A stretch of 64,000 bases of DNA. It comes from Sphingobacterium sp. BN32. Its GTDB lineage: Bacteria; Bacteroidota; Bacteroidia; Sphingobacteriales; Sphingobacteriaceae. Position numbers and translations under genes: made by a program. The notes under the pieces are model-generated. The model searched no databases. It was not told where the DNA came from and saw only the letters and a list, made by a program, of their open reading frames with translations. Each line of letters begins with the position of its first letter. The first letter of the stretch is position 1. Shown here piece after piece: positions 9,094 to 17,932 of the stretch. The stretch is taken from NCBI RefSeq assembly GCF_030503615.1, contig NZ_CP129963.1, positions 1,178,001 to 1,242,000 on the forward strand. The letters are read 5' to 3'.

Positions 9094-9395
9094 TCCACAT
9101 TAGACGGATGCTGCTAATTGCAGCGATCAGGGACATAGTATGGGTTTTTATTGTTAAATTGAGGAATCAGCATCTTGCCTTTCAATGATTTATCCCAAAT
9201 CATAAGGCATTATAGATGACTATGTTGTTAGATAACCGAGCTGAACCACATAATAAAGTAGCAGAAATATTGGAGAGCGCTGTGCACTTTTACGATGTGG
9301 GGATCGAGATTATAAGAGTAATTAACCTGTGTAGTACCAGGATTCCTATTGCTACACAGGTTAACTTGAATTAATATAAATCAAAAAGAATAAAA
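9094..9395. other. Intergenic region with a 13-bp perfect inverted repeat
   Basis: About 300 bases without a convincing gene. The notable item is TTAACCTGTGTAG at 9322-9334 and its exact reverse complement at 9352-9364 (13-bp stem, 17-nt loop), 31 bp before the cupin start. No T run follows, so it is not a typical terminator; an operator or 5'-UTR hairpin for the cupin gene is more likely. A 52-codon frame (9216-9374) runs through the hairpin but has no recognisable features. Confidence 0.5.
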
Positions 9396-9719
9396 ATGAC
9401 AACTAAAGAAACAGGTTTAGTTTTTTCTCCAAGGGAACGAATCGACTATTCAAAAAACAGTGTGGTCAGCCAACAGATCACCAAAAGTAAGACCGGCAAC
9501 ATCACGCTCTTTGCCTTTGATCAAGGGCAGCAGTTGAGCGAGCATTCTGCACCCTTTGATGCTGTCCTTCAGGTATTGGACGGTACCGCTTTGATTCACA
9601 TTGCCGAAGAGCCCCACGAAGTACATGAAGGTGAAATGATTATCCTACCGGCCAATATTCCACATGCGGTTTATGCCACTACCGCATTTAAAATGATCTT
9701 AACCATGATACGTGGTTAA
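9396..9719 (+). CDS. Small cupin-domain protein
   Basis: A 107-residue single-domain cupin. The conserved double-stranded beta-helix is visible in LSEHSAPFDAVLQVLDGTAL and GEMIILPANIPHAVYA, with candidate metal-binding residues in EH..PFD and the PH of the second motif. Cupins of this size often bind a metal and a small ligand or protect against a reactive compound; no specific function can be read. It stands alone, after a region holding a 13-bp inverted repeat that may regulate it. No clear terminator follows. Confidence 0.88.
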   Translation: MTTKETGLVFSPRERIDYSKNSVVSQQITKSKTGNITLFAFDQGQQLSEHSAPFDAVLQVLDGTALIHIAEEPHEVHEGEMIILPANIPHAVYATTAFKMILTMIRG

Positions 9720-9898
9720 ATACAATGACAAAACTGTTCTCCCAAAAGATTAGCTAAACTCTACCTAGCTGCATATCTATACCGGCTTATAAACGAAGTG
9801 CTGGCCTTGCTGAAAACATTAATTAATAGTATTTCAATCCTTTTAATAATTTTTATCCCTATTAAACCGTTTATTAGAAACACTGTCTTATTGATAAA

Positions 9899-10297
9899 AT
9901 GACGAAAGAACAAATGAAGAAAAACTATTTTAGCAGAGCACTTCTGTTATTCAATACCTTTAAAAATCGTAAACTAACGAGAGAGGAGATCGATTTGGCA
10001 GAGGATAAAGCTCAAAACCTAGGGGAGAAGAGCAGCGATTTTGGTCTTTTAATATCGATGATCAAAGATACATTTGCTGGTCGATATAAAATGAATAAGT
10101 GGAATATGTCGGTCATTGTAGCAACTATTGTCTACGTTGTATCCCCTTTAGATGCCATACCGGACATAATCCCGGTATTAGGTTGGTTGGATGATGCTTC
10201 GATCGTAGGTTTCGCGATTTCAAAACTAGCGGATGAAATACTTCGCTACAAGAAGTTTAAACGGATGAAACCGGTACAATTGCCGGTTACTGAATAG
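9899..10297 (+). CDS. YkvA-family (DUF1232) membrane protein
   Basis: A 132-residue protein with the DUF1232 signature in its second half: a hydrophobic helix MSVIVATIVYVVSPLDAIPD, then IIPVLGWLDDASIVGFAISKLADEI. The motif YvvSPlDaiPDiiPvlGwlDD is diagnostic. The N-terminal ~60 residues are charged and helical. The family is membrane-associated and of unknown function. It is monocistronic and ends at a strong terminator directly followed by a copy of the dispersed repeat. Confidence 0.9.
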   Translation: MTKEQMKKNYFSRALLLFNTFKNRKLTREEIDLAEDKAQNLGEKSSDFGLLISMIKDTFAGRYKMNKWNMSVIVATIVYVVSPLDAIPDIIPVLGWLDDASIVGFAISKLADEILRYKKFKRMKPVQLPVTE

Positions 10298-10319
10298 GCG
10301 TTGTGGGAAATGAAGTTTG

Positions 10320-10349
10320 GGAGCTGTCTGAAGAAGACAGCTCCTTTTT
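10320..10349 (+). terminator. Rho-independent terminator after the YkvA-like gene
   Basis: A 10-bp stem (GGAGCTGTCT / AGACAGCTCC) with a GAAGA loop, followed by TTTTTA. It lies 22 bp after the stop and 8 bp before a dispersed repeat copy. Confidence 0.9.
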
Positions 10350-10357
10350 ATTTGAAT

Positions 10358-10557
10358 AGTATTTAGTAGTTAGTACTTAGTATTAAGACCTAGGGTGGGT
10401 TGTTAGATGCTATTGTCTTTCAAAAGAAGAAAAGTTTGTCTTGAACCAGGAAAGGAAGGATTTAAGGATAAACAGGATCGGGTCTAAAATCTTATGCCTA
10501 ATGTCTAAAATCTAACAACCCGCCATAGGTCTTAATACTAATTACTAAGTACTAACT
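10358..10557. repeat. Dispersed palindromic repeat, copy A
   Basis: A ~200-bp element with inverted ends. The left arm 10368-10408 matches the reverse complement of 10510-10557 at 39 of 41 positions, apart from one 7-nt insertion (an extra TTAGTA-like unit). Between them is the family core TTTGTCTTGAACCAGGAAA...GGATTTAAGGAT (10435-10479) and the near-end motif CTAATGTCTAAAATCTAA (from 10498). The left end begins just after the terminator of the YkvA-like gene. The right end joins directly to the interior of a susC reading frame, so this copy marks a deletion or insertion breakpoint. No target-site duplication is apparent. Confidence 0.85.
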
Positions 10558-10559
10558 CT

Positions 10560-12167
10560 CCCAGAAACACACTCTACAAAGATATTCCCGACGTTCGGCA
10601 ACGAGGCCTTTACATAATCAATGCTGGCAACGGCATCAATTATGCAGGTACCGCAATAATGACCTTCGCTAAGGTCTTTGCAAAAAAACATGCTTTATCG
10701 GCAAGCGGTGTATTCGAGTTAAATAGTTCAAAGAATTCTTCTAACAGCACCACGCTTGCGGGTTTTGCAGACGATAGGTTCGTGAGTCCTGCACTCGCAT
10801 TGAACTATAAAGATGACACACGATATAGTTACACCAACGTTCCTGAGCGTCGTATTGGTTTTATGGGAACTGCAAATTATATATTCGACGAACGTTTTTA
10901 TCTAGACCTTTCTCTCCGGACAGACGGGTCTTCGAAGTATGGAAGAAATAAGCGCTATGGCAATTTTTGGGCGTCGGGCGTAGGTTATAATCTTCATAAA
11001 GAAGATTTCCTCAGGGATAATAAGGTTATCAACCTGTTGCGTGTTTATTACAATATGGGTATTAGCGGCACAGATAATTTAGAAGCATCGCTGACCAATA
11101 CGATTTATAGCGCAGGTTTCAACAGCCTCTATAATGAACAAATGGGTTTTTATTATGTATCCGAGGGTAACCCTAATTTAAGATGGCCTCAAATTAAGTC
11201 TTACAGCGCGGGTATCAATTCTGCGTTGCTCAACAACCGTTTAAATATTCGACTAGAAGCATATAAAAGATTGACGCATAATATGGCAACACCTATTAGC
11301 GTCGCTCCTTCTGTTGGAATAGCGAACTCGACTTACACAGAAAACTTGGGTAAGGTGGAGAATAAAGGCTTCGAGGCTCAGATTGATGTGAAGCCCTACG
11401 AATCGAGTGATAAGACATTCAACGTGATACTCCGTTTCCAAGGAGCCTATAATAAGAGTAAGCTATTAGAAATCTCCGAAGAATTGAAAGCTCTGAACGA
11501 TATTTCCAATAAAAGCAATACAGGATATCAGGGTGTCAATGCGAAGGTAGTTCCGCAAAGTGTTTACTATGAGGAAGGCCAGTCGCTTCAAACCATAAAG
11601 GGCGTGCGTTCCTTGGGTATCGATCCGGCAACCGGACGTGAAGTATTTTTGACCTTAGATAACAAATTGACCTATGTTTGGAGCCCTAATGATATACAAA
11701 TCATTGGAAACAAGGAACCGAAGCTATTCGGTAATATCTCTGGATTCATCAATTACAGAAACTTTAGTCTGGAGGCGTATTTCAATTATACCATTGGCGG
11801 TCAACTTTACAATCAGACGTTGGTGTCTAAGATAGAGAACGTGAAGGTCTGGGATAATGCCGATAAACGTGTTCTTTATGAACGATGGAAAGAACCCGGC
11901 GATCAAACACTCTATAAAGGAATCACCGACGTGAGTACCACTCAACTATCATCGAGATTCGTTCAAACAGAAAATTATATCCGATTAGGATCTGTCAACT
12001 TCAATTATACGATGGGACAGCAAGTTACCCAGAAATTAGGTTTACAGCGTGTTAGGTTCAATTTTTCTGCAAATGATGTATTTCGATTTAGCACTGTCAG
12101 GATGGAGCGCGGCTTAAGCTATCCTTTCTCGCGCAGTTACAACTTAGGTTTGCTCGTACAGTATTAA
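10560..12167 (+). pseudogene. 5'-truncated SusC/RagA-type TonB-linked receptor
   Basis: Only the C-terminal half of a SusC-like receptor remains. The susC-like frame starts immediately after repeat copy A: codons from ~10560 read through NTLYKDIPDVRQRGLYIINA into the barrel, with an in-frame stop inside the repeat (10539-10541). The first Met is at 10659 (502 residues). It aligns with roughly residue 560 onward of the intact 1087-residue SusC at 37750: FDERFYLDLSLRTDGSSKYG here matches YKDRYLLSATVRRDGSSNFG there. Signal peptide, regulatory domain, TonB box and plug are all absent, so it cannot work as a transporter. The downstream frame is undamaged, suggesting recent loss. susD follows after 18 bp. 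Confidence 0.88.
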
Positions 12168-12185
12168 CTTTTACCCTTTAAGAAA

Positions 12186-13643
12186 ATGAAAAATATTAAT
12201 ATAAAACTCATTACTCTGCTGTTTTCTGTATTTGCGCTTGCATTTGGGTCATGTTCCAAGTGGTTGGATGTAACGCCGGAAGATAACGTTTATGCTGATG
12301 ATGCCTTTAAAGATCTGAAGGGCTTCGAATCTGGGTTGGCCGGAGTCTACAACTCGATGACGACGAGTAATCTGTATGGAGCAGAATTGAAGTATAACTT
12401 TGCGGACGCCTTAGCGGGCTATTGGCAAATCAGCAATTCATCGAATAGTAACTATTACGTTTCGAATTATGATTTTGCTGAGCAGGGCGTTCAAAATCGC
12501 ATCAACAATATTTGGGCGGAACTTTACAAGTCTATCCATCAGGTAAATATTATGTTCGATTACTTGGATAATCTAAAGGGAGGTAAAGAAAAGAATCTAG
12601 TTAGAGGCGAATTACTCGGACTACGTGCGTTTCTTCACTTAGAGGTTTTCAAATGGTTTGGGCCCGTGGTAAAAGTGGAAGGCATTAACTCGAAAGCGGT
12701 GCCTTACTATACAACATCGAGTAAGAAACCTCAACCATTTTTAATTACAGCAACGTTTTTCGAACAGGCTGAGAAGGATCTGCTCGAAGCAATAGACCTG
12801 TTAGCCGAGGATCCAATAAGTGAAATTGGTCGTGTGGGGAATGGTAATTCGAACAGCTCATCCTTAAACTATTCCTACTTATTAAACTACCGTGGTGCGC
12901 GTTCTAACATTTATGCGGTTCGTGCAATGCTCGCACGATTGTATGAGCTGAAAGGCGATAATTTAAAAGCAGGAGAGACCGCTAAATTACTGATTGATGA
13001 GCTGAAGGCAAACCCGAAGATTGATATCGCGCTGATGACGGAGAAGGATGTGAATAATACGGTGTCGGATAAAGACATCCGCTTTAGTAAAGAGAACTTG
13101 TTTGCAATTATCAAAAATGAGAGCCATACAAGCAATCTTCCATACTTCGGCACCGGCAGAACGCTGATTCCCGCATATGCAGGATTTCTCCAAAACTTAT
13201 ATACCAAGGGGTCGGGAGCATCTTCAGATTACCGCCTGATACAATGGAAAATCTCTGGCGCATTCAGTAAGTTTTTAAATCCGGATGCTATTTCCAACGC
13301 ATCTGTCAGAAGAAATGAACTGAAGTTGATCAGTCTGCCTGAACTCTATTTCATGACTATAGAAGCTAATCTGGGAGTCAATCCTGCACTGAGCGTGCAG
13401 TTGTTAAACGAACTCCGTGCAAAGCGTGGCTTATCGGCAATTACTTATGATAATAGCGCTAAGCTATTGAATATTTATATCGATGAAGTGCGTAGAGAGT
13501 TTATCGGGGAAGGGTTCCTGTTCACTTTCTATAAACGCATGTTTCATTCGATCTATAAACCATCGGGTGAAGTTGCTCCATCGCTTAATATTTTCAAATT
13601 GCCTGTACCGTTAGATGAGGAAACTTTTAATAAAAGCAATTAA
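12186..13643 (+). CDS. SusD/RagB-family nutrient-binding lipoprotein
   Basis: A 485-residue lipoprotein (signal ending FGSCSKWLDVTPED, Cys ~23) with the SusD helical-repeat architecture: the N-terminal LDVTPEDNVYADDAFKD motif, a middle RGELLGLRAFLHLEVFKWFGPV helix (TPR-like), and the C-terminal LISLPELYFMTIEANL and LNELRAKRGL plus VRREFIGEGFLFTFYKR motifs. SusD proteins cap a SusC transporter and bind a glycan or peptide. Here the partner SusC is truncated, so the protein may be orphaned. The C-terminus is slightly different from sugar-binding SusDs. Co-transcribed with the two following lipoprotein genes. Confidence 0.93.
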   Translation: MKNINIKLITLLFSVFALAFGSCSKWLDVTPEDNVYADDAFKDLKGFESGLAGVYNSMTTSNLYGAELKYNFADALAGYWQISNSSNSNYYVSNYDFAEQGVQNRINNIWAELYKSIHQVNIMFDYLDNLKGGKEKNLVRGELLGLRAFLHLEVFKWFGPVVKVEGINSKAVPYYTTSSKKPQPFLITATFFEQAEKDLLEAIDLLAEDPISEIGRVGNGNSNSSSLNYSYLLNYRGARSNIYAVRAMLARLYELKGDNLKAGETAKLLIDELKANPKIDIALMTEKDVNNTVSDKDIRFSKENLFAIIKNESHTSNLPYFGTGRTLIPAYAGFLQNLYTKGSGASSDYRLIQWKISGAFSKFLNPDAISNASVRRNELKLISLPELYFMTIEANLGVNPALSVQLLNELRAKRGLSAITYDNSAKLLNIYIDEVRREFIGEGFLFTFYKRMFHSIYKPSGEVAPSLNIFKLPVPLDEETFNKSN

Positions 13644-13645
13644 AA

Positions 13646-14455
13646 ATGACTGTAATGAAAAATTTAAATAAACACATTAAGCTGGTCATATTCGTTGTTT
13701 TCCTGCTGTTGTTGCAGTCTTGCAAGGAAAACGCTGACTTCGTCAGATTCAATGCGGATGACGCCTACGTCTATTTCTCTCTGAAGAATACTAACCTCGG
13801 CTTCAAAGAAGAGCTTTATATGGATTCGCTCTCTTATTCATTTGCTCTGGAAAAGGAAGAGGAGCGCGACATTAAAACATTGACAATTCCCTTAAAGATT
13901 GCCGGAATCCCGGAAGATCGGGATAGAGAAGTTTCTTTCGATATTGTAAAATCCGAAAGTACGATTGACTTATCCAAAGTCAGCTTAGGGCGAGGGATTA
14001 TACCTGCCAATAAGGTCGATGGAACATTGGAAATTACATTGACAAATTACCCCGCATTGCGCGAAGCCAATTCTGCACTGAAACTTCTCCTACATGAGAA
14101 TCATGAATTTAAAATCGGCAATGAGTATAATAAATCCATGAAGATTATTGTTTCGGATCAGTTGACGGAGCCTAAATGGTGGAAAACATGGTCGAGATAC
14201 TTCGGCCCCTACTATCAGGAGGTGTATCAAAAATGGATGGAACTCTATTATCTGGGCGCAGACCCTAGTCCGGAATTCTATAATCCTGTGCAATTCCCAG
14301 GGCCATATTATTATTGGGATAGGATGCCCGAGAATGCAAGTAGAGGCATGCATCCAGTGACATTCCTCTATATCAGCAGACTAAAAACCTATTTTCAGGA
14401 GCATATCATTTATCCAAATGCTGATCCCACCTTGCCAAGGATTCTTTTACCTTAA
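13646..14455 (+). CDS. DUF4843-type lipoprotein
   Basis: A 269-residue lipoprotein starting 3 bp after susD; ATG codons at 13646 and 13655 are both possible (the second gives MKNLNKHIKLVIFVVFLLLLQSC). Mature region: FNADDAYVYFSLKN, a beta-sandwich-like part with IPLKIAGIPEDRDREVSFDI, and a C-terminal W/Y-rich segment (WWKTWSRYFGPYYQEVYQKW). This pattern and its position between susD and a PKD-like gene fit the DUF4843 family, a SusE-like surface component of unknown ligand. Family assignment by eye. Confidence 0.82.
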   Translation: MTVMKNLNKHIKLVIFVVFLLLLQSCKENADFVRFNADDAYVYFSLKNTNLGFKEELYMDSLSYSFALEKEEERDIKTLTIPLKIAGIPEDRDREVSFDIVKSESTIDLSKVSLGRGIIPANKVDGTLEITLTNYPALREANSALKLLLHENHEFKIGNEYNKSMKIIVSDQLTEPKWWKTWSRYFGPYYQEVYQKWMELYYLGADPSPEFYNPVQFPGPYYYWDRMPENASRGMHPVTFLYISRLKTYFQEHIIYPNADPTLPRILLP

Positions 14456-14466
14456 TAACAAACACT

Positions 14467-15963
14467 ATGAAATTCAGTAAAATATCAATCGTTATAACTT
14501 TATTTCTATTAATCTTTTCCGGCTGTAGTAAAGATTTAGGGAATTACGATTATCAATCGTTGAACAAGGTAGATTCGGTACTTTTAAGACCAGGAGTGCC
14601 TTTGGCGTCGAATGTATTTTCTGTCATTGTCGGAGAAACGCTAAAGATATCACCACTTGTATTCGGTTCTAAAGACAATAAAGACCAATATGACTTCCTT
14701 TGGGTAATTGGAAAGGATACAGTTGGTCAGGAGAAAGACCTGGACTTTAACACGGAAGGCGTAAAGCCAGGCACACTATTGTCCAATCTATTTATTACCG
14801 ATAAAAATACCAACGCTACATATAACATTCATTTCACGGTCAATCTTTCAGCCAGCGTAACACGCGGATACTATTTGCTAGCCGAAGATGCGGATGAGAA
14901 TGCTTATTTGTTTTTCAAAGGAAATGACCTGACGAGCCATTTCTTTCATATTAACAATTTTGATGGCTATGTCTTTGGGAAAAAGCCGCTAAATTTACAA
15001 TTAGAACACTACGCAACCTCAGCCACAAATGGTATCTTCTCCAGTATCACCGTTGCCACCAGGGAAGGCGAATACCCTATCATCGTAGGCGATACGAAAA
15101 GCAGCCTGGCGACGCTATTATTTAGCCGCGATAATCCTTTGAGTGTCGATCCGCTTCCTTCAGGGTTTAACCCATCACGAGTGAAATTCGAGGGAACGGG
15201 TGGAACAGCAATCATAGATGGGAAAGTACGAGTCTTAAATAGGAATGTTATTGGAATGGATGTGTATGATGACCCCTTGGATTACGACTTCCGGGACGGC
15301 GACTACTATATCAATGAGATGAGCTTCAGTGGGTTGTTTCTGATGGGCTATGATTATAAAAATGAGCGATTGCGAGTGTTCGCAAGTCCTGCCGATGGAA
15401 ACTCGAATTCTTATGAGACCGATTTGGGTTATTTGATACAGGGTAACTTCAAAGGCCATGAGGTTGTTGGTGGTGTGGAAGATTATGTCACTTGGGTAAA
15501 TAATTTTGTGCTAACAAAAAACGGAGACGAACTGGCTATTCATCGATTTGACTACTCTGCAAACTCTACTAACGGGTATATGCCGGAGAGTTATTTGTTG
15601 GTAGGAAGAAAGCGTATTCCTGAAGCGCAAAATGCCGTTGGTTTTAGGTATAGGACAGGTTCCGGATTCTGGTATTTTGCCAAAGGCAGGAAGCTATATC
15701 GATTCTCAAATTCAGGACTCGATGTGCAAGAGGTGCTCTCGCTTCCAGACGATGGAACAGGTGATATCACGGCTTGGAATTTTGATTATAATATGGCCGG
15801 ACAATTTAGCCATATTGTGATCGCAACATTCAATCCGAATGCTAGCAAACCTTATAAAGGATCCGTTTATACCTATGGAATTAATGGCGCTCGACCCCTC
15901 AATATCGAAAAAGAGGTGACCTATAAAGTCGTCGATCTTAAATGTGGCTATCTCCCATACTAG
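14467..15963 (+). CDS. PKD-like family lipoprotein (SusE/F-like position)
   Basis: A 498-residue lipoprotein (signal to LLIFSGCSKDLGNYDYQSLN, Cys ~20). The start of the mature protein, GNYDY..LN.V, and the Ig-like segment (~45-135; FLWVIGKDTVGQEKDLDF) are typical of the PKD-like lipoproteins that follow DUF4843 in Bacteroidota. A larger C-terminal beta-propeller-like region follows (YYLLAEDADENAYLFF, FWYFAKGRKLYRFSNS). It is the last gene of the broken susC locus and ends 34 bp before a strong bidirectional terminator. Likely outer-membrane surface protein; ligand unknown. Confidence 0.82.
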   Translation: MKFSKISIVITLFLLIFSGCSKDLGNYDYQSLNKVDSVLLRPGVPLASNVFSVIVGETLKISPLVFGSKDNKDQYDFLWVIGKDTVGQEKDLDFNTEGVKPGTLLSNLFITDKNTNATYNIHFTVNLSASVTRGYYLLAEDADENAYLFFKGNDLTSHFFHINNFDGYVFGKKPLNLQLEHYATSATNGIFSSITVATREGEYPIIVGDTKSSLATLLFSRDNPLSVDPLPSGFNPSRVKFEGTGGTAIIDGKVRVLNRNVIGMDVYDDPLDYDFRDGDYYINEMSFSGLFLMGYDYKNERLRVFASPADGNSNSYETDLGYLIQGNFKGHEVVGGVEDYVTWVNNFVLTKNGDELAIHRFDYSANSTNGYMPESYLLVGRKRIPEAQNAVGFRYRTGSGFWYFAKGRKLYRFSNSGLDVQEVLSLPDDGTGDITAWNFDYNMAGQFSHIVIATFNPNASKPYKGSVYTYGINGARPLNIEKEVTYKVVDLKCGYLPY

Positions 15964-15996
15964 TTTGATAACTATAGAACCACTTACAGAAAATAA

Positions 15997-16028
15997 AAGC
16001 CCATCAAGTGCTTAGGCTTGATGGGCTT
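15997..16028. terminator. Bidirectional terminator between convergent operons
   Basis: A perfect 12-bp stem, AAGCCCATCAAG paired with CTTGATGGGCTT, with an 8-nt loop. It lies between the PKD-like gene (+) and the tandem VOC gene (-). The T tracts are short on both sides. Confidence 0.85.
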
Positions 16029-16047
16029 AATCATAAAAAGAATTTCT

Positions 16048-16878
16048 TTACCCCGCATGCAGCAAATCATCGATCACGATCTTCTTCATTTTCATCAATG
16101 CAGCACCTGCATTTGGATTAACCTCCAATAGTTTGCTAATATTTTCAGGTACAATTTGCCATGATACGCCAAAAGGATCCTTACACCATCCACATTGACT
16201 TTCCTTTCCGTCCTTTGTGAATGCATTCCAATAATAATCGATCTCTTCCTGATCTTTACAGGTAATACTGATCGAAACAGCTTCATTAAATGTGAAATCT
16301 TGCGGATAACCGCTATCCATCGCTGCAAGCGTCAACCCGTTGGCAATAAACTGAGCATGCATAATCTGCCCCTTCACATCGCCCTCGGGATAGGGGCGAG
16401 CGCCCTGTTGCTCAAAATTTTTGAAAACATGTTTGTAAAACGCCAGGGCATCGGCACATTTACCTTGCTGCTCTCCACAGAACATCAACGTTGGGATAAC
16501 GGCCTGCCCATTTACATCTTCCAAATTTCCCAGGTACAACTGCCAGCCAATACCGTATTTATCGGTTATCCAACCATAATACGGGCTCCAAGGGTAAGAA
16601 TCAAGTGCCATTAAAACAGTGCCACCCTTGCTAAGCTGTTCCCAAATCCTATCAATCGTTTCGCGATCCTCCAGAACCTGCATAAAGGAAATTGCATTAT
16701 TGGGTTTAAAATGCGGTCCACCGTTAATTCCGATGAAGTCTACTCCCATAATAGATCCTTCTACCACAATAGGGCTGTTCTTGTAAACTGTACTGTTCGG
16801 AAAAACTTCCGAGTAAAACTCAAAAGCTTCCAACGCGTTATTGTCAAACCAAAGGGAGGGTATTAGCTGATTTTTCAT
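16048..16878 (-). CDS. Tandem VOC/PhnB-like protein
   Basis: 276 residues from the ATG at 16878; the frame extends 20 codons upstream but the conserved domain starts at MKNQLIPSLWFDNNALEAFE. Two PhnB/3-demethylubiquinone-methyltransferase-like VOC halves: residues ~1-130 (FYSEVFPNSTV ... DKYGIGWQLYLG) and ~140-270 (ALAFYKHVFKNF ... DPFGVSWQIVP). VOC proteins are metal-binding or ligand-binding folds; most PhnB-like members have no known reaction. It is the last gene of a minus-strand run of VOC, SRPBCC and DUF1801 genes and ends at the bidirectional terminator. Confidence 0.88.
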   Translation of the reverse strand: MKNQLIPSLWFDNNALEAFEFYSEVFPNSTVYKNSPIVVEGSIMGVDFIGINGGPHFKPNNAISFMQVLEDRETIDRIWEQLSKGGTVLMALDSYPWSPYYGWITDKYGIGWQLYLGNLEDVNGQAVIPTLMFCGEQQGKCADALAFYKHVFKNFEQQGARPYPEGDVKGQIMHAQFIANGLTLAAMDSGYPQDFTFNEAVSISITCKDQEEIDYYWNAFTKDGKESQCGWCKDPFGVSWQIVPENISKLLEVNPNAGAALMKMKKIVIDDLLHAG

Positions 16879-16986
16879 GATCGCCTTTTTAATTTTTCTG
16901 TAAAATTGATTAAGTAATATGATTTCTTGGAGAATCAAAGTGTCGGCTGTTTTACTTCTATTTTTAATAGGTAGGGTTATAATCGC

Positions 16987-17358
16987 TTAAGCTTTTTGTC
17001 GCAATAGAATAATGTTTCCTGCAGGGTCTTTAATCCAATGCGCATTCGAAGGCAATTGCTCTAAGCTGTCATCCTGTTCGACATTATTGGCAGACAAATA
17101 TTCCATCGCCGCCTGAATCGAATCGGTCTCCAACTCAAACCAAAGGTCTTTTTGTGAGAGATCCTCAATGCCATCGATCCAAAGCGTCATGTCATTAATG
17201 TTTACTTTGCAGGTTTTAGCAACTTGCGGATGGTTAAGTTCTACCTCTTCAGTCTCTAAAAGCAAGATGTCGCGGTAAAAATGTACCATTTCATGATACT
17301 TTGCTAAGGGCACCTTCATAGCCATATTCTTCCCAGGTTGAAATTGTGGCTGCTGCAT
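16987..17358 (-). CDS. VOC-family (glyoxalase-like) protein
   Basis: A 123-residue single VOC module: MKVPLAKYHEMVHFYRDILLLE at the N-terminus, LWFELETDSIQAAMEYLSAN in the middle and the usual C-terminal HWIKDPAGNIILLRQ. It probably works as a dimer binding a small ligand or metal, as is typical for the family; no substrate can be assigned. A stem-loop at 17385-17417 separates it from the gene before it, so it may be transcribed separately or by read-through. Confidence 0.85.
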   Translation of the reverse strand: MQQPQFQPGKNMAMKVPLAKYHEMVHFYRDILLLETEEVELNHPQVAKTCKVNINDMTLWIDGIEDLSQKDLWFELETDSIQAAMEYLSANNVEQDDSLEQLPSNAHWIKDPAGNIILLRQKA

Positions 17359-17384
17359 GATCTGTTAGATTTAATAAAGATTAA

Positions 17385-17417
17385 AAATGCGATATCAAAT
17401 TGTACGATATCGCATTT
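17385..17417 (-). terminator. Stem-loop between two VOC genes
   Basis: A perfect 12-bp inverted repeat, AAATGCGATATC / GATATCGCATTT, with a 9-nt loop. Read on the minus strand it is followed by TTAATC after the A/T-rich base of the stem. It sits after the 17436-17882 gene and may terminate or attenuate transcription of the following VOC gene. Confidence 0.7.
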
Positions 17418-17435
17418 CTTATCATTCCATAGAAA

Positions 17436-17882
17436 TTAACCCATTTTCTTATTTCCTTCAAAATGGATCATCCAGCAAATACCGAACTTATCCTGGAAGG
17501 AAGAAAAAAGCTCCGCGAAAAATGTTTCGCCCAATTCCATCTCTAATACTTTAGCATCTTGCGCAAGCCCCGCATGAAGCTTTCTTGCTTCATCAGCATC
17601 TTTCGCATCAAGCATGATATATGTCGCATTTCCATTGCTAAGTTTCATTCCGAAACCTTCGACAACATCAGCTCCCATCAACATCGTTGCATCGTTCAAC
17701 GCTATTGAAGTATGCATTACTTTTCCTTTTGCGCTCTCCGGAAGCTCTGGCGAACCAGGTTCCGAAGGCATATCGTCATAAAAATATGTTCCTGTCACTG
17801 GAGAATTGAATACCTGTGAATAGAAATCAAATGCTTCTTTACAAGTGCCATCAAAATTTAAATAAGCATGAATCTTTGCCAT
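17436..17882 (-). CDS. PhnB-like VOC protein
   Basis: A 148-residue PhnB-type VOC protein: IHAYLNFDGTCKEAFDFYSQ at the start, KVMHTSIALNDATMLMGAD, and FGICWMIHFE at the end (the PhnB-typical D.FG..W.i). The three aromatic/His positions expected for the family are present. Function is not established for most homologues. It is one of five VOC domains encoded within 4.5 kb. The start is firm: nothing conserved precedes MAKIHAYLNF. Confidence 0.9.
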   Translation of the reverse strand: MAKIHAYLNFDGTCKEAFDFYSQVFNSPVTGTYFYDDMPSEPGSPELPESAKGKVMHTSIALNDATMLMGADVVEGFGMKLSNGNATYIMLDAKDADEARKLHAGLAQDAKVLEMELGETFFAELFSSFQDKFGICWMIHFEGNKKMG

Positions 17883-17932
17883 AATTTTTCGTGTTAAGTG
17901 TTTTTAATATGTTTTAATTGATGTTTTTCTTT

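Noticed and set aside
9216..9374. 52-codon plus-strand frame before the cupin gene
   Set aside because: It runs through the 13-bp inverted repeat and has no leader, motif or neighbour support; the hairpin explains the site better.
16195..16614. 139-codon frame on the plus strand
   Set aside because: Antisense to the tandem VOC gene; composition follows the codons of the real gene.
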